From: Serratia fonticola
GTDB lineage: Bacteria; Pseudomonadota; Gammaproteobacteria; Enterobacterales; Enterobacteriaceae
Length of the DNA: 64,000 nt
Direction: 5' to 3'
Assembly (NCBI RefSeq): GCF_006715025.1
Contig: NZ_VFMK01000001.1
Location: forward strand, 3,596,001-3,660,000
Shown here: positions 43,653 to 53,180 of the stretch, in pieces
How positions within the stretch are numbered: the stretch's first letter is position 1
Layout of the letters: each line of letters begins with the position of its first letter
The notes under the pieces: model-generated
What the model saw: only the letters and a program-made list of their open reading frames with translations
Databases searched by the model: none
Told to the model about the DNA's origin: nothing
Program-made: the position numbers and the translations under genes

Positions 43653-44649
43653 GTTCATCTCCCTTCTTGTCCCGATGCTCATTACGCTGGTTACGCTGCA
43701 CCAGGAAAGTGATCCCCGCCAGTGCGGCGAACGGCAGCACCATGCCCTTATACAAAGAATGCTGTATATATTCGGAGCGTGCGCCGGTCGACAGATTTTC
43801 CAGCGGTGGCAAGCCCAGATTTTCGAACGGTACGCCTGTCAGCACCAACACCTGTGTTCCTCCCCCTTCCAGCTCACCATACAAATGCTGCTGATAGTGT
43901 GGAACCGGGTGTTCGTAACGGTCATTCCCTTCTAACGTCTGACGAGGAAAACGGTAATTCTCACCAGGTTTGGCCGCCAGGCGCTGTTTGGCTTCCGCCA
44001 TCAATTGCTCACGCGTTCCGAAGATCACCGCACCGGTCGGGCAGACCTCTACGCAGCCCGGTAAACCGCCTTTATCCAGCCGTTCCAGCCCCTTCTGGTT
44101 GCAGAGCTCGCATTTGTGGATCCTGCCAAACGGGTTGTCGTAGTCGTATTTCGGCACGTTGAACGGGCATCCCACCATGCAATATCGGCAACCGGTACAG
44201 ACATCGGGGTTGTAGTGCACAATGCCGGTTTTTGGGTTTTTACGCAGGGCCTGCACCGGGCAAACAGAAACACAGTTGGGATCGACACAGTGCATGCACT
44301 GTTTTTTGATGTAGGCATAGCCGTTATCTACCTGGTCTTTATGCTTGCCATCCCCGCTGGTCCACACCTGAATAATGTTATTGGTATAGGGGCTGAGTTT
44401 GTCGTTATTCGACCAGGTGGGTTTATTACCCGCGTAAGCATAGGTATCGCCGTGCGGTTCATCCGTGTGGTTGATGCGCTGGCACTCGCTGACGCAGGCC
44501 TGGCAGCCTACGCACAGGGTCGAGTCATACAGCATGCCCAGCGAATTGGGGATGGGTGCCTTGTTCTCTGCCCCGGCCCGTGCGGCAGGTGCGATCCCTG
44601 CCAGCATCGCACCGCCAGAGGCCAGTTTTAAAAAGTTACGTCGGTTCAC
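43639..44649 (-). CDS. hybA: Hydrogenase-2 ferredoxin-like subunit HybA
   Basis: This is a periplasmic electron-transfer subunit of 336 residues. It begins with a Tat signal (MNRRNFLKLASGGAMLAG). Four [4Fe-4S] motif groups are seen: CVGCQACVSEC, CMHCVDPNCVSVCP, CTGCRYCMVGCPF and CELC with GCVEVCPTGAV. A C-terminal membrane anchor is present (VLPFAALAGITFLV). It starts 3 bp after hybO. Confidence 0.95.
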   Translation of the reverse strand: MNRRNFLKLASGGAMLAGIAPAARAGAENKAPIPNSLGMLYDSTLCVGCQACVSECQRINHTDEPHGDTYAYAGNKPTWSNNDKLSPYTNNIIQVWTSGDGKHKDQVDNGYAYIKKQCMHCVDPNCVSVCPVQALRKNPKTGIVHYNPDVCTGCRYCMVGCPFNVPKYDYDNPFGRIHKCELCNQKGLERLDKGGLPGCVEVCPTGAVIFGTREQLMAEAKQRLAAKPGENYRFPRQTLEGNDRYEHPVPHYQQHLYGELEGGGTQVLVLTGVPFENLGLPPLENLSTGARSEYIQHSLYKGMVLPFAALAGITFLVQRNQRNEHRDKKGDEHDDA

Positions 44650-44652
44650 GGC

Positions 44653-45786
44653 TTACTCCTTGCGCGGCGGCTGCTCGTCATCTTTACGATGCGTTTTCTG
44701 TTGCCGCCCCAGCTCTCTGACTGCCATCATGCTGACGCCCGCAACCAAACCGACAGCACCGCCGAGTAATCCTATTGCGGTCGGGCTGACGCGCCCCCCC
44801 TCCTGATTGAGTACCTCCGGTTTGGCCGCGCGTGGCGTTGGATTTTCAACGCTGGCCAGTTGCGCTATCCCCTTGGTGAAGCCGATACCTTGCTCATTGC
44901 AGCCGTAGCAAGGATGGCCGATGCCAACGGGCCAGATGCCGCCGCCGATATCGCAGAACTCCAGCGTCGAGCAGTTACCGTACGTTTCCGGGCCTTTGCA
45001 TCCCAGATGATAGAGACACCAGCCCTGCCGGTGCCCTTCATCACCAAACTGCTTGGCGAAACGCCCCGCGTCGAAGTGCGGGCGACGCTCGCAGTTCTCA
45101 TGGATGAGGCGGGCGTAAGCAAATTCAGGGCGGTTTTTGGCATCCAGCGCTGGAGGCCGTTGGTAGGTAATGATATGCGCCACCGTTGCCAGGAAGTTGT
45201 GCGGGTTAGGTGGACAACCGGGGATATTGATGACGGTCTTATCCGGCAAGATCTCTTGTAGGCTGACGGCGCCAGTAGGGTTGGTACCGCTGGCCGCCAC
45301 GCCGCCCCAGGCCGCGCAGGAACCGATGGCAATCACCGCCGCGGCATGCTCCGCCGCATTACGAATATGTTCGACGATCGGCTGCCCCGCCACCATGCAG
45401 TAGACTCCCCCATCCTTCATCGGGATGGAACCATCTACCACCAGCACATATTTACCTTTGTACTGCTCAATGGCACGGTGCTTGTTCTCTTCTGCCTGTT
45501 CCCCAAAGGCGGCAGACAGGACTTCGTGATACTCCATGGAGACCACGTCAAGCAGCAGATTTTCAATCGTCGGGTGGGTGGCTCGCAATAATGATTCCGT
45601 ACAACCGGTGCACTCCTGAGCGCCGATCCAGATGACTGGTGGCCGCTGTGGAGACGCGACTGAATCGGCTATTTCAGCAGCAGCTTTACTGCTTAATCCC
45701 ATGGTGGCAGCCAAGGCCGCACAAAGCTTCATAAAATCACGGCGATTAACGCCATCACGGAAAAATGTCTGATTTTCCCTTATCAT
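44653..45786 (-). CDS. hybO: Hydrogenase-2 small subunit HybO
   Basis: This is the Fe-S small subunit of hydrogenase 2. The ATG at 45786 (MIRENQTFFRDGVNRRDFMK) gives 377 residues and the Tat twin-arginine motif NRRDFMK; the frame is open further upstream but crosses the putative promoter. Cluster-binding Cys are in GAQECTGCTESLL and later segments (CAAWGG, PGCPPNP, CGNCSTLEF-like region). A C-terminal anchor helix (LLGGAVGLVAGVSMMAV) is present. It is first in the hyb/hyp run and has an FNR-type site about 90 bp upstream. Confidence 0.95.
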   Translation of the reverse strand: MIRENQTFFRDGVNRRDFMKLCAALAATMGLSSKAAAEIADSVASPQRPPVIWIGAQECTGCTESLLRATHPTIENLLLDVVSMEYHEVLSAAFGEQAEENKHRAIEQYKGKYVLVVDGSIPMKDGGVYCMVAGQPIVEHIRNAAEHAAAVIAIGSCAAWGGVAASGTNPTGAVSLQEILPDKTVINIPGCPPNPHNFLATVAHIITYQRPPALDAKNRPEFAYARLIHENCERRPHFDAGRFAKQFGDEGHRQGWCLYHLGCKGPETYGNCSTLEFCDIGGGIWPVGIGHPCYGCNEQGIGFTKGIAQLASVENPTPRAAKPEVLNQEGGRVSPTAIGLLGGAVGLVAGVSMMAVRELGRQQKTHRKDDEQPPRKE

Positions 45787-45877
45787 TATTAGTGATCCCC
45801 TATAGATAGCTGATAGCCCAGCCCGTAGATACACTGTGCGGGTAGTTAATTTTTTGTTATTCAGGGGGGGTGGCGAG

Positions 45878-45891
45878 TTGATCTTTATCAA
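45878..45891 (-). promoter_or_regulatory. FNR-type box upstream of hybO
   Basis: The sequence TTGAT-CTTT-ATCAA is a perfect match to the FNR consensus (TTGAT-N4-ATCAA). Its centre is about 98 bp upstream of the hybO ATG. On the hybO strand a TGAATAAC -10-like element falls at the right distance for a site centred near -41, so anaerobic activation of hydrogenase 2 is likely. Confidence 0.75.
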
Positions 45892-46051
45892 CCTTTAGCT
45901 AGGTAAGCATTAATATTTGCGTAACATGAGTAAAATCGCTTCAGCAAAAAATATTTCTCTTGCATATTTCCTTTTATAATTGTATTCGTGCAATTTATTA
46001 AATAAAAATAAATCTCATTAGTCAGGGTCAAAATATTCTTAACAAAGACCA

Positions 46052-46070
46052 GGCAATGATTATCATTAAT
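46052..46070. promoter_or_regulatory. Candidate Fur box
   Basis: The 19-mer GGCAATGATTATCATTAAT contains a perfect 13-bp palindrome (AATGAT-T-ATCATT). It matches the classic 19-bp Fur consensus at 15 positions by my count. It lies 266 bp upstream of hybO and 527 bp upstream of the dmsA-like gene, so which gene it would serve is unclear. Confidence 0.4.
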
Positions 46071-46596
46071 TAACTATTACAGTCGGCAATAAAATCCCTT
46101 TACCCTTCTTTCAGCACGGAAAACACTGTTCTATCAGAGACGTCTGAGACAACCCTACCGTTAACACCCGTGCCATCCCGCTTGCCAACTTTTCGCCCGA
46201 CTAAAATGGACTTGATTCATTATTCCCTTCGGCACTAAAAATTGACTTCAAGCAAACATTACCAACACGATCGGCGTATAATCGTTAGTGACTGAACGGC
46301 CATGCCTTTATTATCGAGAAAAGAAACCCAGCCCGCCAAATAACAATATAAATAACGTTCACTTCTCGACGTATTTCAATAATGATTAGCTCGGTATGTC
46401 AATTGGTTACGTTCAGGTACATTATTCCTAAATGTTAAATTTATTAATGCATTTATCCGCAACTGCCTGGCATTAACGTCTCCCCGATGTCTTCGCAGTA
46501 GCAGGCAATCTGGGCAGCGCTCACGTTCCGGCGTTGGCAAGTTCAGAATGGCATCGAACAGCGCCTATGGGATAGGCCCGTAGAGGGATAACCGCC

Positions 46597-49035
46597 ATGA
46601 ACGACATCCAGGATCCACATCTGCTCCAACACACCCTTTCACGCCGTAAGTTGATCAAGACAGGAGCCGCCACCGGCTGTTTACTGGCCGCGACGTCTGG
46701 GCTGGTATTGCCTTTCCGTAAAACCGTCGCCGCCGAGCAAATACAATCCTCCGTAGCCCAGGAAGACAAAGTCGTCTGGAGTTCCTGCACCGTTAACTGT
46801 GGTAGCCGTTGCGCTTTGCGTCTGCATGTCCGTGATGATGAAGTCTACTGGGTGGAAAGCGACAACACAGGCCATGATGAGTATGGCAACCACCAGTTGC
46901 GTGCCTGCCTGCGCGGGCGCTCGATCCGCCGCCGGATGAACCATCCAGACCGCCTGAAGTATCCGATGAAACGTGTCGGGAAGCGCGGTGAAGGTAAGTT
47001 TAAACGTATCAGTTGGGATGAAGCGCTGGATACCCTCAGCGACAAGCTGAAACATATCCTCAATGAATACGGCAACGAGGCGGTACATGTGCTGTACGGC
47101 ACCGGGGTCGACGGCGGTAATATCACCAACTCTAACGTGCCCTATCGCCTGATGAACGCTTGTGGTGGCTTCCTCAGCCGTTATGGCAGCTACAGTACCG
47201 CCCAGATCACCGCGGCGATGCCCTATCTGTACGGCGCACAACAGGGCAACAGCCCGGACGATATCGTCAACAGCAAACTGGTGGTGCTGTTCGGCAATAA
47301 CCCGGCGGAAACCCGCATGAGTGGCGCAGGGGTAACCTATTATCTGGAGCAGGCCAGAGAGCGTTCCAACGCCAGAATGATTGTGGTCGATCCGCGCTAT
47401 ACCGATACCGCCGGGGGCCGGGAAGATGAATGGGTTCCAATACGTCCAGGAACGGATGCAGCATTGGTTGAAGGTATGGCTTATGTTCTGATCACCGAAA
47501 ACCTGGTGGATCAGGCATTTCTGGATAAATACTGCGTGGGCTACGATGAAAAAACCCTGCCCAGCAGCGCGCCCAGAAACGGCCATTACAAGGCCTACAT
47601 CCTCGGTCAGGGCGATGATGGTATTGCCAAAACGCCCCAATGGGCGGCGCGTATCACCGGCGTTCCGGCAACGACTATCATCAAGCTGGCGCGCGAAATC
47701 GGCATGACCAAGCCGGCCTATATCTGCCAAGGCTGGGGGCCTCAGCGCCATGCCAACGGCGAACAGGCGGCGCGGGCGATCGCCATGTTACCCATCCTGA
47801 CCGGCAACGTAGGCATCAGCGGCGGGAATACCGGCTGCCGTGAGGGGTCGTTTGACCTTGGCGTAGAATGGTTCGGCATGCTGACCAACCCGGTACAAGC
47901 CAAGATCTCCGTCTTCACCTGGACCGACGCCATCATCCGTGGCCCGGAGATGACCGCCAAGCGTGATGGTATCCGCGGTAAAGACAAGCTGGATGTGCCA
48001 ATCAAGTTTATCTGGTGCTATGCCAGTAATACGTTGATCAACCAACATGGTGACATCAAACGCACCCACCAGATCCTGCAGGACGACAGCAAGTGCGAGA
48101 TGATCGTGGGCATCGAACACTTTATGACCTCTTCCGCCAAGTACTGCGATATCCTGCTACCCGACCTGATGCCTACCGAGCAGGAGGATCTGATCCCGCA
48201 TGAGTCCGCCGGGAACATGGGGTATGTGATCCTTGGCCAACCCGCCACGTCACGCAAGTTTGAACGCCGCCCTATTTACGAAATCCTGTCCGAAGTGGCG
48301 AAACGGCTGGGCAAAGAGTCCGAAGCGATGTTTACCGAGGGCCGTACCCAACAACAGTGGATCGAATACCTGTGTGAGAAAACCCGTGAACGCAATCCAG
48401 ACATGCCCAGTTACCAGGAGATGAAAACCGTCGGTATTTATAAGCGCAAATGCCCGGAAGAGCACATCGTGGCCTTCAAGGCATTTCGTGATGACCCACT
48501 GGCTAATCCGCTGAATACGCCCTCGGGCAAGATTGAGATCTACTCTGAACGGCTGGCAGACATCGCCGCCACCTGGGAGCTGGCCGAAGAAGATGTGATC
48601 CACCCCCTACCGGTGTATGCAGCCGGTTTTGAAAGTTGGCAAGATCCGCTGCGCAGCCAATATCCACTACAGCTATTTGGCTTCCATTATAAAGCCAGAA
48701 CCCACTCCAGCTACGGCAATATCGACGTGTTGCAACAAGCGTGCCCGCAGGAAGTGTGGATTAACCCAATTGATGCTCAGGCGCGCGGCATCAAGAATGG
48801 CGACAGGGTTCGGGTATTTAATGGCCGGGGCGAAACGCTGATATCGGCAAAAGTCACCCCAAGGATCATGCCCGGCGTGACCGCCATGGGTCAGGGGGCC
48901 TGGTTGGCGGCGGATATGTTTGGCGACCAGATCGATCACGGCGGCAGCGTGAATATCCTGACGCATCACCGCCCTTCTCCCCTGGCCAAGGGCAACCCGC
49001 AACACACCAATCTGGTCGAGATCGCGAAACTGTAG
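46597..49035 (+). CDS. DmsA-like molybdopterin reductase, orphan
   Basis: This is a periplasmic molybdopterin-guanine-dinucleotide oxidoreductase of 812 residues, closely similar to DMSO reductase subunit DmsA and its paralogues YnfE/YnfF. The Tat motif SRRKLIKTG is at about residue 15. An Fe-S motif CTVNCGSRC with CLRGR follows. The active-site region RYGSYSTAQ has Ser where DmsA has its molybdenum ligand. C-terminal segments such as GFHYKARTHSSYGN and RPSPLAKGNP match DmsA. No dmsB, dmsC or dmsD gene follows; instead a terminator and a convergent gene do. Partners must be elsewhere. The substrate (S- or N-oxide, or selenate) cannot be set from sequence. Confidence 0.9.
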   Translation: MNDIQDPHLLQHTLSRRKLIKTGAATGCLLAATSGLVLPFRKTVAAEQIQSSVAQEDKVVWSSCTVNCGSRCALRLHVRDDEVYWVESDNTGHDEYGNHQLRACLRGRSIRRRMNHPDRLKYPMKRVGKRGEGKFKRISWDEALDTLSDKLKHILNEYGNEAVHVLYGTGVDGGNITNSNVPYRLMNACGGFLSRYGSYSTAQITAAMPYLYGAQQGNSPDDIVNSKLVVLFGNNPAETRMSGAGVTYYLEQARERSNARMIVVDPRYTDTAGGREDEWVPIRPGTDAALVEGMAYVLITENLVDQAFLDKYCVGYDEKTLPSSAPRNGHYKAYILGQGDDGIAKTPQWAARITGVPATTIIKLAREIGMTKPAYICQGWGPQRHANGEQAARAIAMLPILTGNVGISGGNTGCREGSFDLGVEWFGMLTNPVQAKISVFTWTDAIIRGPEMTAKRDGIRGKDKLDVPIKFIWCYASNTLINQHGDIKRTHQILQDDSKCEMIVGIEHFMTSSAKYCDILLPDLMPTEQEDLIPHESAGNMGYVILGQPATSRKFERRPIYEILSEVAKRLGKESEAMFTEGRTQQQWIEYLCEKTRERNPDMPSYQEMKTVGIYKRKCPEEHIVAFKAFRDDPLANPLNTPSGKIEIYSERLADIAATWELAEEDVIHPLPVYAAGFESWQDPLRSQYPLQLFGFHYKARTHSSYGNIDVLQQACPQEVWINPIDAQARGIKNGDRVRVFNGRGETLISAKVTPRIMPGVTAMGQGAWLAADMFGDQIDHGGSVNILTHHRPSPLAKGNPQHTNLVEIAKL

Positions 49036-49046
49036 TGGGCTTTTTC

Positions 49047-49069
49047 AGGGACTGGTTCAGCCAGTCCCT
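49047..49069 (+). terminator. Terminator after dmsA-like gene
   Basis: A 9-bp stem (AGGGACTGG with CCAGTCCCT) with a 5-nt loop starts 12 bp after the stop codon. It is followed by TTTACT, a short T-tract. It lies between convergent genes and probably ends the dmsA-like transcript, confirming that no further subunit genes follow. Confidence 0.6.
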
Positions 49070-49140
49070 TTACTCCCTCACTGAGGCCGCAATAAACGGT
49101 GATTGAGGCTACGATCGCCGCCCTACCGCCGCAAACGCAC

Positions 49141-50277
49141 CTAATAACACCACATCAGCCGTTCCTGCATGCTGAGGGTTTCTTCCGGGAAACTCGCCAG
49201 CACGCTTTTATAGCGCGGGGCATCCTGCGGATAGCCACGGATCGATTGCAGCAACAGCCGCAACGCGCTATCCCAGACAATGCCCTGCAAATCGCTGTAG
49301 GGCCAGAGATCCGGGTCGGCGATAAAGGGCACCAGATAATCGATCCCCAGCTTGACGCTTCTGCCATCACGCACTTCATTCCAGCGATCAAACTCCACAT
49401 GCTCGGCATAGCGGTTAAGCAACAGGTGGGCTTCCAGATTAAATAACGAATAGTGGAACGGCACCGGGCGCTCCAGCTCCATGGTTTGTTTGCCATCCTG
49501 ATCGATCTGTGCCGCCATCCGCTGAGTGATCCCCTGCTGGATAATGCGTGCCACCAGCCCTTTATCACCATAAAACAGCGCATTGACCGCACGTTGCGCA
49601 TCGTACCAGGTACCGTGATTGTTGTGCCAAACGTATTCGGAATGCCCCACCTCACTGTGATACATCCAATGGTTAAAATCCCGGAACCACTGATGGAGCC
49701 CGATAATATCATCGGTATCCAACGCGTCGGCTGAGTTGATCAGACCGATAGTATCGATCACCATCCACATCAATCGCGTATCAATAAGCCCTGTCCCGCG
49801 CCCGGAAACAATCCCCGGTATCGCCTGGCCGTAGTTCAGGTGCGGATTCATCAAGGTTTCGCTATTGAGAAACCAGTAGCGGATCTGTTCAGCGGCGGCC
49901 AGCGCATAATGACGCTGGCCGGTGAAGTACCAGGCCAGCCCCAAGGTCAGGCAACGCTCGCACATGCGGATAATCCGCGTGGTGTCGGTGTCGTTGTTCT
50001 GGCATTGCGGATTGGTGTGGCCATCGCGCCGGATATAGGGTAAGCCGTTAGGCCGCCGTGGGTTTGGCCACCAATAGGTTCCCAGGCTGTAATAGTCATG
50101 GGGATCGCCACTCACCGGCCGCAGCTTTTTGTCCACCACCGTTTCCAGCGGTTGTCTGCGTAGCGTGTCAGCTGCGCTCACCAAACGGGCCAGCGCTGGC
50201 TGCAACGGTGAAAAAGGCTGCTGTAGCTGACGCTGGGCATTGGCCAGGCAGTCCGCATCCAGGGTATACAACTTCAT
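49141..50277 (-). CDS. Cytoplasmic alginate-lyase-family protein
   Basis: This is a 378-residue protein of the PF05426 (alginate lyase) alpha/alpha-barrel family, which cleaves uronate polysaccharides by beta-elimination. The signature segments YYSLGTYWWPNP, GLPYIRRDGHTNPQ and HNNHGTWYD are visible. It lacks a signal peptide, unlike its paralogue at 54998-56233, so it should act on imported oligosaccharides. It is the last gene of the importer operon, 13 bp after the ATPase gene. True substrate could be alginate or another uronate polymer. Confidence 0.85.
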   Translation of the reverse strand: MKLYTLDADCLANAQRQLQQPFSPLQPALARLVSAADTLRRQPLETVVDKKLRPVSGDPHDYYSLGTYWWPNPRRPNGLPYIRRDGHTNPQCQNNDTDTTRIIRMCERCLTLGLAWYFTGQRHYALAAAEQIRYWFLNSETLMNPHLNYGQAIPGIVSGRGTGLIDTRLMWMVIDTIGLINSADALDTDDIIGLHQWFRDFNHWMYHSEVGHSEYVWHNNHGTWYDAQRAVNALFYGDKGLVARIIQQGITQRMAAQIDQDGKQTMELERPVPFHYSLFNLEAHLLLNRYAEHVEFDRWNEVRDGRSVKLGIDYLVPFIADPDLWPYSDLQGIVWDSALRLLLQSIRGYPQDAPRYKSVLASFPEETLSMQERLMWCY

Positions 50278-50290
50278 CCTTCACTCTCTC

Positions 50291-51385
50291 TTATTCCGAA
50301 CGGTAAGGCACTCGTAGCCCGCTTTCGGCATCAAAAATATGGATCCCGGCAAGTTTTGGCTGTAACCAGACCGTTTCCCCTTCCCGCACATCCAGACGCT
50401 GCTTGAACACCGACGTGAAGGCACCTCCGCCGGTGTTACAGAACAGCTGCATATCTGAGCCGGTATTTTCGATAGCGGTAATGGTCGCTTTCAGCGCCCC
50501 GCTCTGCTCACCTTCATTAACCACGTTAACCTGTTCCGGGCGAATGGCATAAACCACTTTTTGCCCCGCTTGCACCTGCAAGCCTGCAGGCAGCCGCAAC
50601 CGAGAATCATCCGCCAGACGCAACAAGGTTTCATCGCCCTGCGTCACGATTTCGCCTTTTAACTGGTTGATTTCCGGTGAGCCGATAAAACCAGCCACGA
50701 ACAGGTTGGCTGGGCGATCGTAGAGTTCCAACGGTGTTCCGACCTGTTCAATACGCCCATCACGCAGCACCACAATCATCTGCCCCATGGTCATGGCCTC
50801 AATCTGGTCGTGAGTGACATAGACCGAGGTGGTTTTCAGCCGCCGATGCAGCTCACGAATTTCCCCCCTAACCTGGGTACGTAATTTGGCATCCAGGTTA
50901 GAGAGTGGCTCATCGAACAGGAATACCTGCGGATTACGCACTATCGCCCGGCCCATGGCCACGCGCTGGCGTTGACCGCCGGAAAGATCTTTTGGCAACC
51001 GATCCAGCAATACGTCAAGGCCCAGCAGATCGGCCGCCTCATCCACCTTACGGTTGATTTCCGCTTTTGGCAGTTTGGCCATTTTCAGCGCGAAACCCAT
51101 ATTTTCCCGCACGGTCATTTGCGGATAAAGCGCATAGCTCTGGAACACCATTGCAATATCACGCAGTTTAGGCTCCACCTCGGTCACGTCGTTATCGTTA
51201 ATGACCACCTGGCCGCCGGTGATCTCTTCCAATCCGGCAATCATCCGTAACAACGTCGATTTACCACAACCGCTGGGGCCGACCAGCACACAGAACTCGC
51301 CGTCCGGGATGGTCAGAGAGACATTTTTGATGACATGAGTATCGCCATAAGACTTACAGACATTATTCAGTACCACGGATCCCAT
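50291..51385 (-). CDS. Sugar ABC importer ATPase (MalK/UgpC type)
   Basis: This is the ATPase of a CUT1-family oligosaccharide importer, 364 residues. Walker A is GPSGCGKSTLL, the signature is LSGGQRQRVAMGRA and Walker B is VFLFDEPLSNLDAKLR. The C-terminal 120 residues form the OB-fold regulatory domain of MalK/UgpC types. It lies 11 bp after the second permease gene in the order binding protein, permease, permease, ATPase, lyase. Confidence 0.94.
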   Translation of the reverse strand: MGSVVLNNVCKSYGDTHVIKNVSLTIPDGEFCVLVGPSGCGKSTLLRMIAGLEEITGGQVVINDNDVTEVEPKLRDIAMVFQSYALYPQMTVRENMGFALKMAKLPKAEINRKVDEAADLLGLDVLLDRLPKDLSGGQRQRVAMGRAIVRNPQVFLFDEPLSNLDAKLRTQVRGEIRELHRRLKTTSVYVTHDQIEAMTMGQMIVVLRDGRIEQVGTPLELYDRPANLFVAGFIGSPEINQLKGEIVTQGDETLLRLADDSRLRLPAGLQVQAGQKVVYAIRPEQVNVVNEGEQSGALKATITAIENTGSDMQLFCNTGGGAFTSVFKQRLDVREGETVWLQPKLAGIHIFDAESGLRVPYRSE

Positions 51386-51396
51386 GATGTCGTTCC

Positions 51397-52236
51397 TTAT
51401 CCTTTGACCGCGCCGGACATAATCCCGCGGTTGAAATGTTTTTGCAGGCCGAGATAAACGATGATGCTAGGCAGCATCGCCAGTAAGGTGATGGCAATAA
51501 AGATATTCGGGGTGATGCTCTCGTCGGTACGTAGCGTACTGAGGATCACCGGGATGGTGTTCAGGCTGTCCTGATTGACGACAATCAACGGTAACAGATA
51601 CTGATCCCAGATCATGATGAAGCCGAAGGTCACTACCGTGCCCAGCGCCGGTTTCACCAATGGCAAAATAACGTGGAAGAAAATCTGCCATTCATTAGCA
51701 CCATCAATGCGAGCCGCCTCTTCCAGCTCTTTAGGAATGGCTGACATAAACTCGCTTAACACAAAGATTGAGAACGCCCAGCCCACCACCGGCATGATCA
51801 TCCCGAGATAGGTGTTATAGAGCGAGGCGTCGATCACCGGGAGTCGCCAGTTGATGATCATGTACAACGGGATGGCAATCACCTCTTCCGGCAGCATCAT
51901 GGTAGAAAGGATCACCAGACTGACCAGCGAAACGCCGACAAATTTCTTGCGGGCCAGCGCATAGGCGGCCAACGCACTGACTGACACCTGCAGGATGGTG
52001 CCAAAGAACACCACCACCATTGAGTTCAGCAGGTATTGCCAAACGCCAATATCGTTCCAGGCAAAGATAAAGTTATCCAGTGAGAATTCGTGTGGCCACG
52101 GTAACAGTTCTCCCGGTTTTACCGGCGCACCACTGAAGGCGGTGGCAACGATGCCCCAGAATGGCCCGACAAACACCACCAGCAGTAACGCATAAATCAT
52201 CCAGCGGCCGAAGGTATCCCAACGTTTACCCAACAT
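51397..52236 (-). CDS. Sugar ABC importer permease (MalG/UgpE type)
   Basis: This is an inner-membrane permease of 279 residues with six hydrophobic helices. The EAA loop that docks to the ATPase reads ELEEAARIDGANEWQIFFHV. It is the MalG/UgpE-like partner, 9 bp downstream of the first permease gene. Confidence 0.93.
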   Translation of the reverse strand: MLGKRWDTFGRWMIYALLLVVFVGPFWGIVATAFSGAPVKPGELLPWPHEFSLDNFIFAWNDIGVWQYLLNSMVVVFFGTILQVSVSALAAYALARKKFVGVSLVSLVILSTMMLPEEVIAIPLYMIINWRLPVIDASLYNTYLGMIMPVVGWAFSIFVLSEFMSAIPKELEEAARIDGANEWQIFFHVILPLVKPALGTVVTFGFIMIWDQYLLPLIVVNQDSLNTIPVILSTLRTDESITPNIFIAITLLAMLPSIIVYLGLQKHFNRGIMSGAVKG

Positions 52237-52245
52237 GATGGCTCC

Positions 52246-53133
52246 TTAATAACGTGCGATGCGTTTTTTCAGCGTGAGATGACAGATGGTCAATATCACC
52301 GTGAAAGCGAACAACAGGAACGACACCGCAGAGGCATAGCCGTAATCAAATTGCTCGAAACCGAGTTTATAGATGTGCGTCATAATCATTTCCGTGGCAC
52401 CCGAAGGGCCGCCGCCGGTGGTGGCATACACTTCGGCAAACACGCGGAAGCCGCGGATAAAGGAGAGCATCAAAACCACGGACAGCGCAGGGATCATGCC
52501 CGGCAAGGTCACATACCGCAGGCGATTCCACCAGTTGGCACCGTCAACATTGGCCGCATCATACAAATCGCGGCTGATACCGGCTAAGCCAGCGATGAAG
52601 ATCACCATGTTGTAGGGCACCGCTTTCCAGATATGCAGCAGCATAATCACCCAAAGTGCCTGGTCTGAGCTCGCCAGAAACCCTTGATCTGCCACACCAA
52701 ACCAGCCCAGCACCTGATTTACTACGCCATTCGGCGTTGGGTTGAACAAGATGCGCCACATTTCGGCGACGATCGCCGCGCTGGTGACAGCCGGCAGGAA
52801 AATGGCAGTACGGATAAAACGCAGGTGACGCGCAGGCCCCTCAAGCAGCATCGCCAAGAAGAACGCCAGCAACGCCGCGACCACCATCGTCACAATCACA
52901 TAAAGGAACGTGTTGAACACCGCCGCATGCAGCGCGTTATCCGCGAAAGCGCGGGCAAAGTTGGCAAATCCGACCCACTCGTCTTGCTGATTGAAATTCA
53001 CCTTATAAAAGCTCATCACCAAGCCTTGCAGCATCGGGATAAATTTAAACCAGGTGAAAATGATCAATGCCGGAGCCAGGAAAATCCACGGCACCAGATT
53101 CCGTTTCTGGCGGGAAGTTAACATCGTTATCAT
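52246..53133 (-). CDS. Sugar ABC importer permease (MalF/UgpA type)
   Basis: This is an inner-membrane permease of 295 residues with six hydrophobic helices. The EAA loop reads LYDAANVDGANWWNRLRYV. It is UgpA-like, without the large periplasmic domain of MalF. The start could be 53133 or the ATG at 53124. It is followed closely by the second permease gene. Confidence 0.93.
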   Translation of the reverse strand: MITMLTSRQKRNLVPWIFLAPALIIFTWFKFIPMLQGLVMSFYKVNFNQQDEWVGFANFARAFADNALHAAVFNTFLYVIVTMVVAALLAFFLAMLLEGPARHLRFIRTAIFLPAVTSAAIVAEMWRILFNPTPNGVVNQVLGWFGVADQGFLASSDQALWVIMLLHIWKAVPYNMVIFIAGLAGISRDLYDAANVDGANWWNRLRYVTLPGMIPALSVVLMLSFIRGFRVFAEVYATTGGGPSGATEMIMTHIYKLGFEQFDYGYASAVSFLLFAFTVILTICHLTLKKRIARY

Positions 53134-53180
53134 CGCTCTAAAGGGTTAACAAGGCGCTGCCTTGCGCAGCGCTCAAGAGA

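Larger units (their letters stand above)
45787..46596. other. 810-bp divergent regulatory gap hybO/dmsA
   Basis: This AT-rich region separates hybO (-) and the dmsA-like gene (+). It holds an FNR-type palindrome near hybO and a Fur-like palindrome near its middle, listed separately. I see no gene, tRNA or convincing terminator in it. No FNR palindrome was found near the dmsA-like start. Confidence 0.5.
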
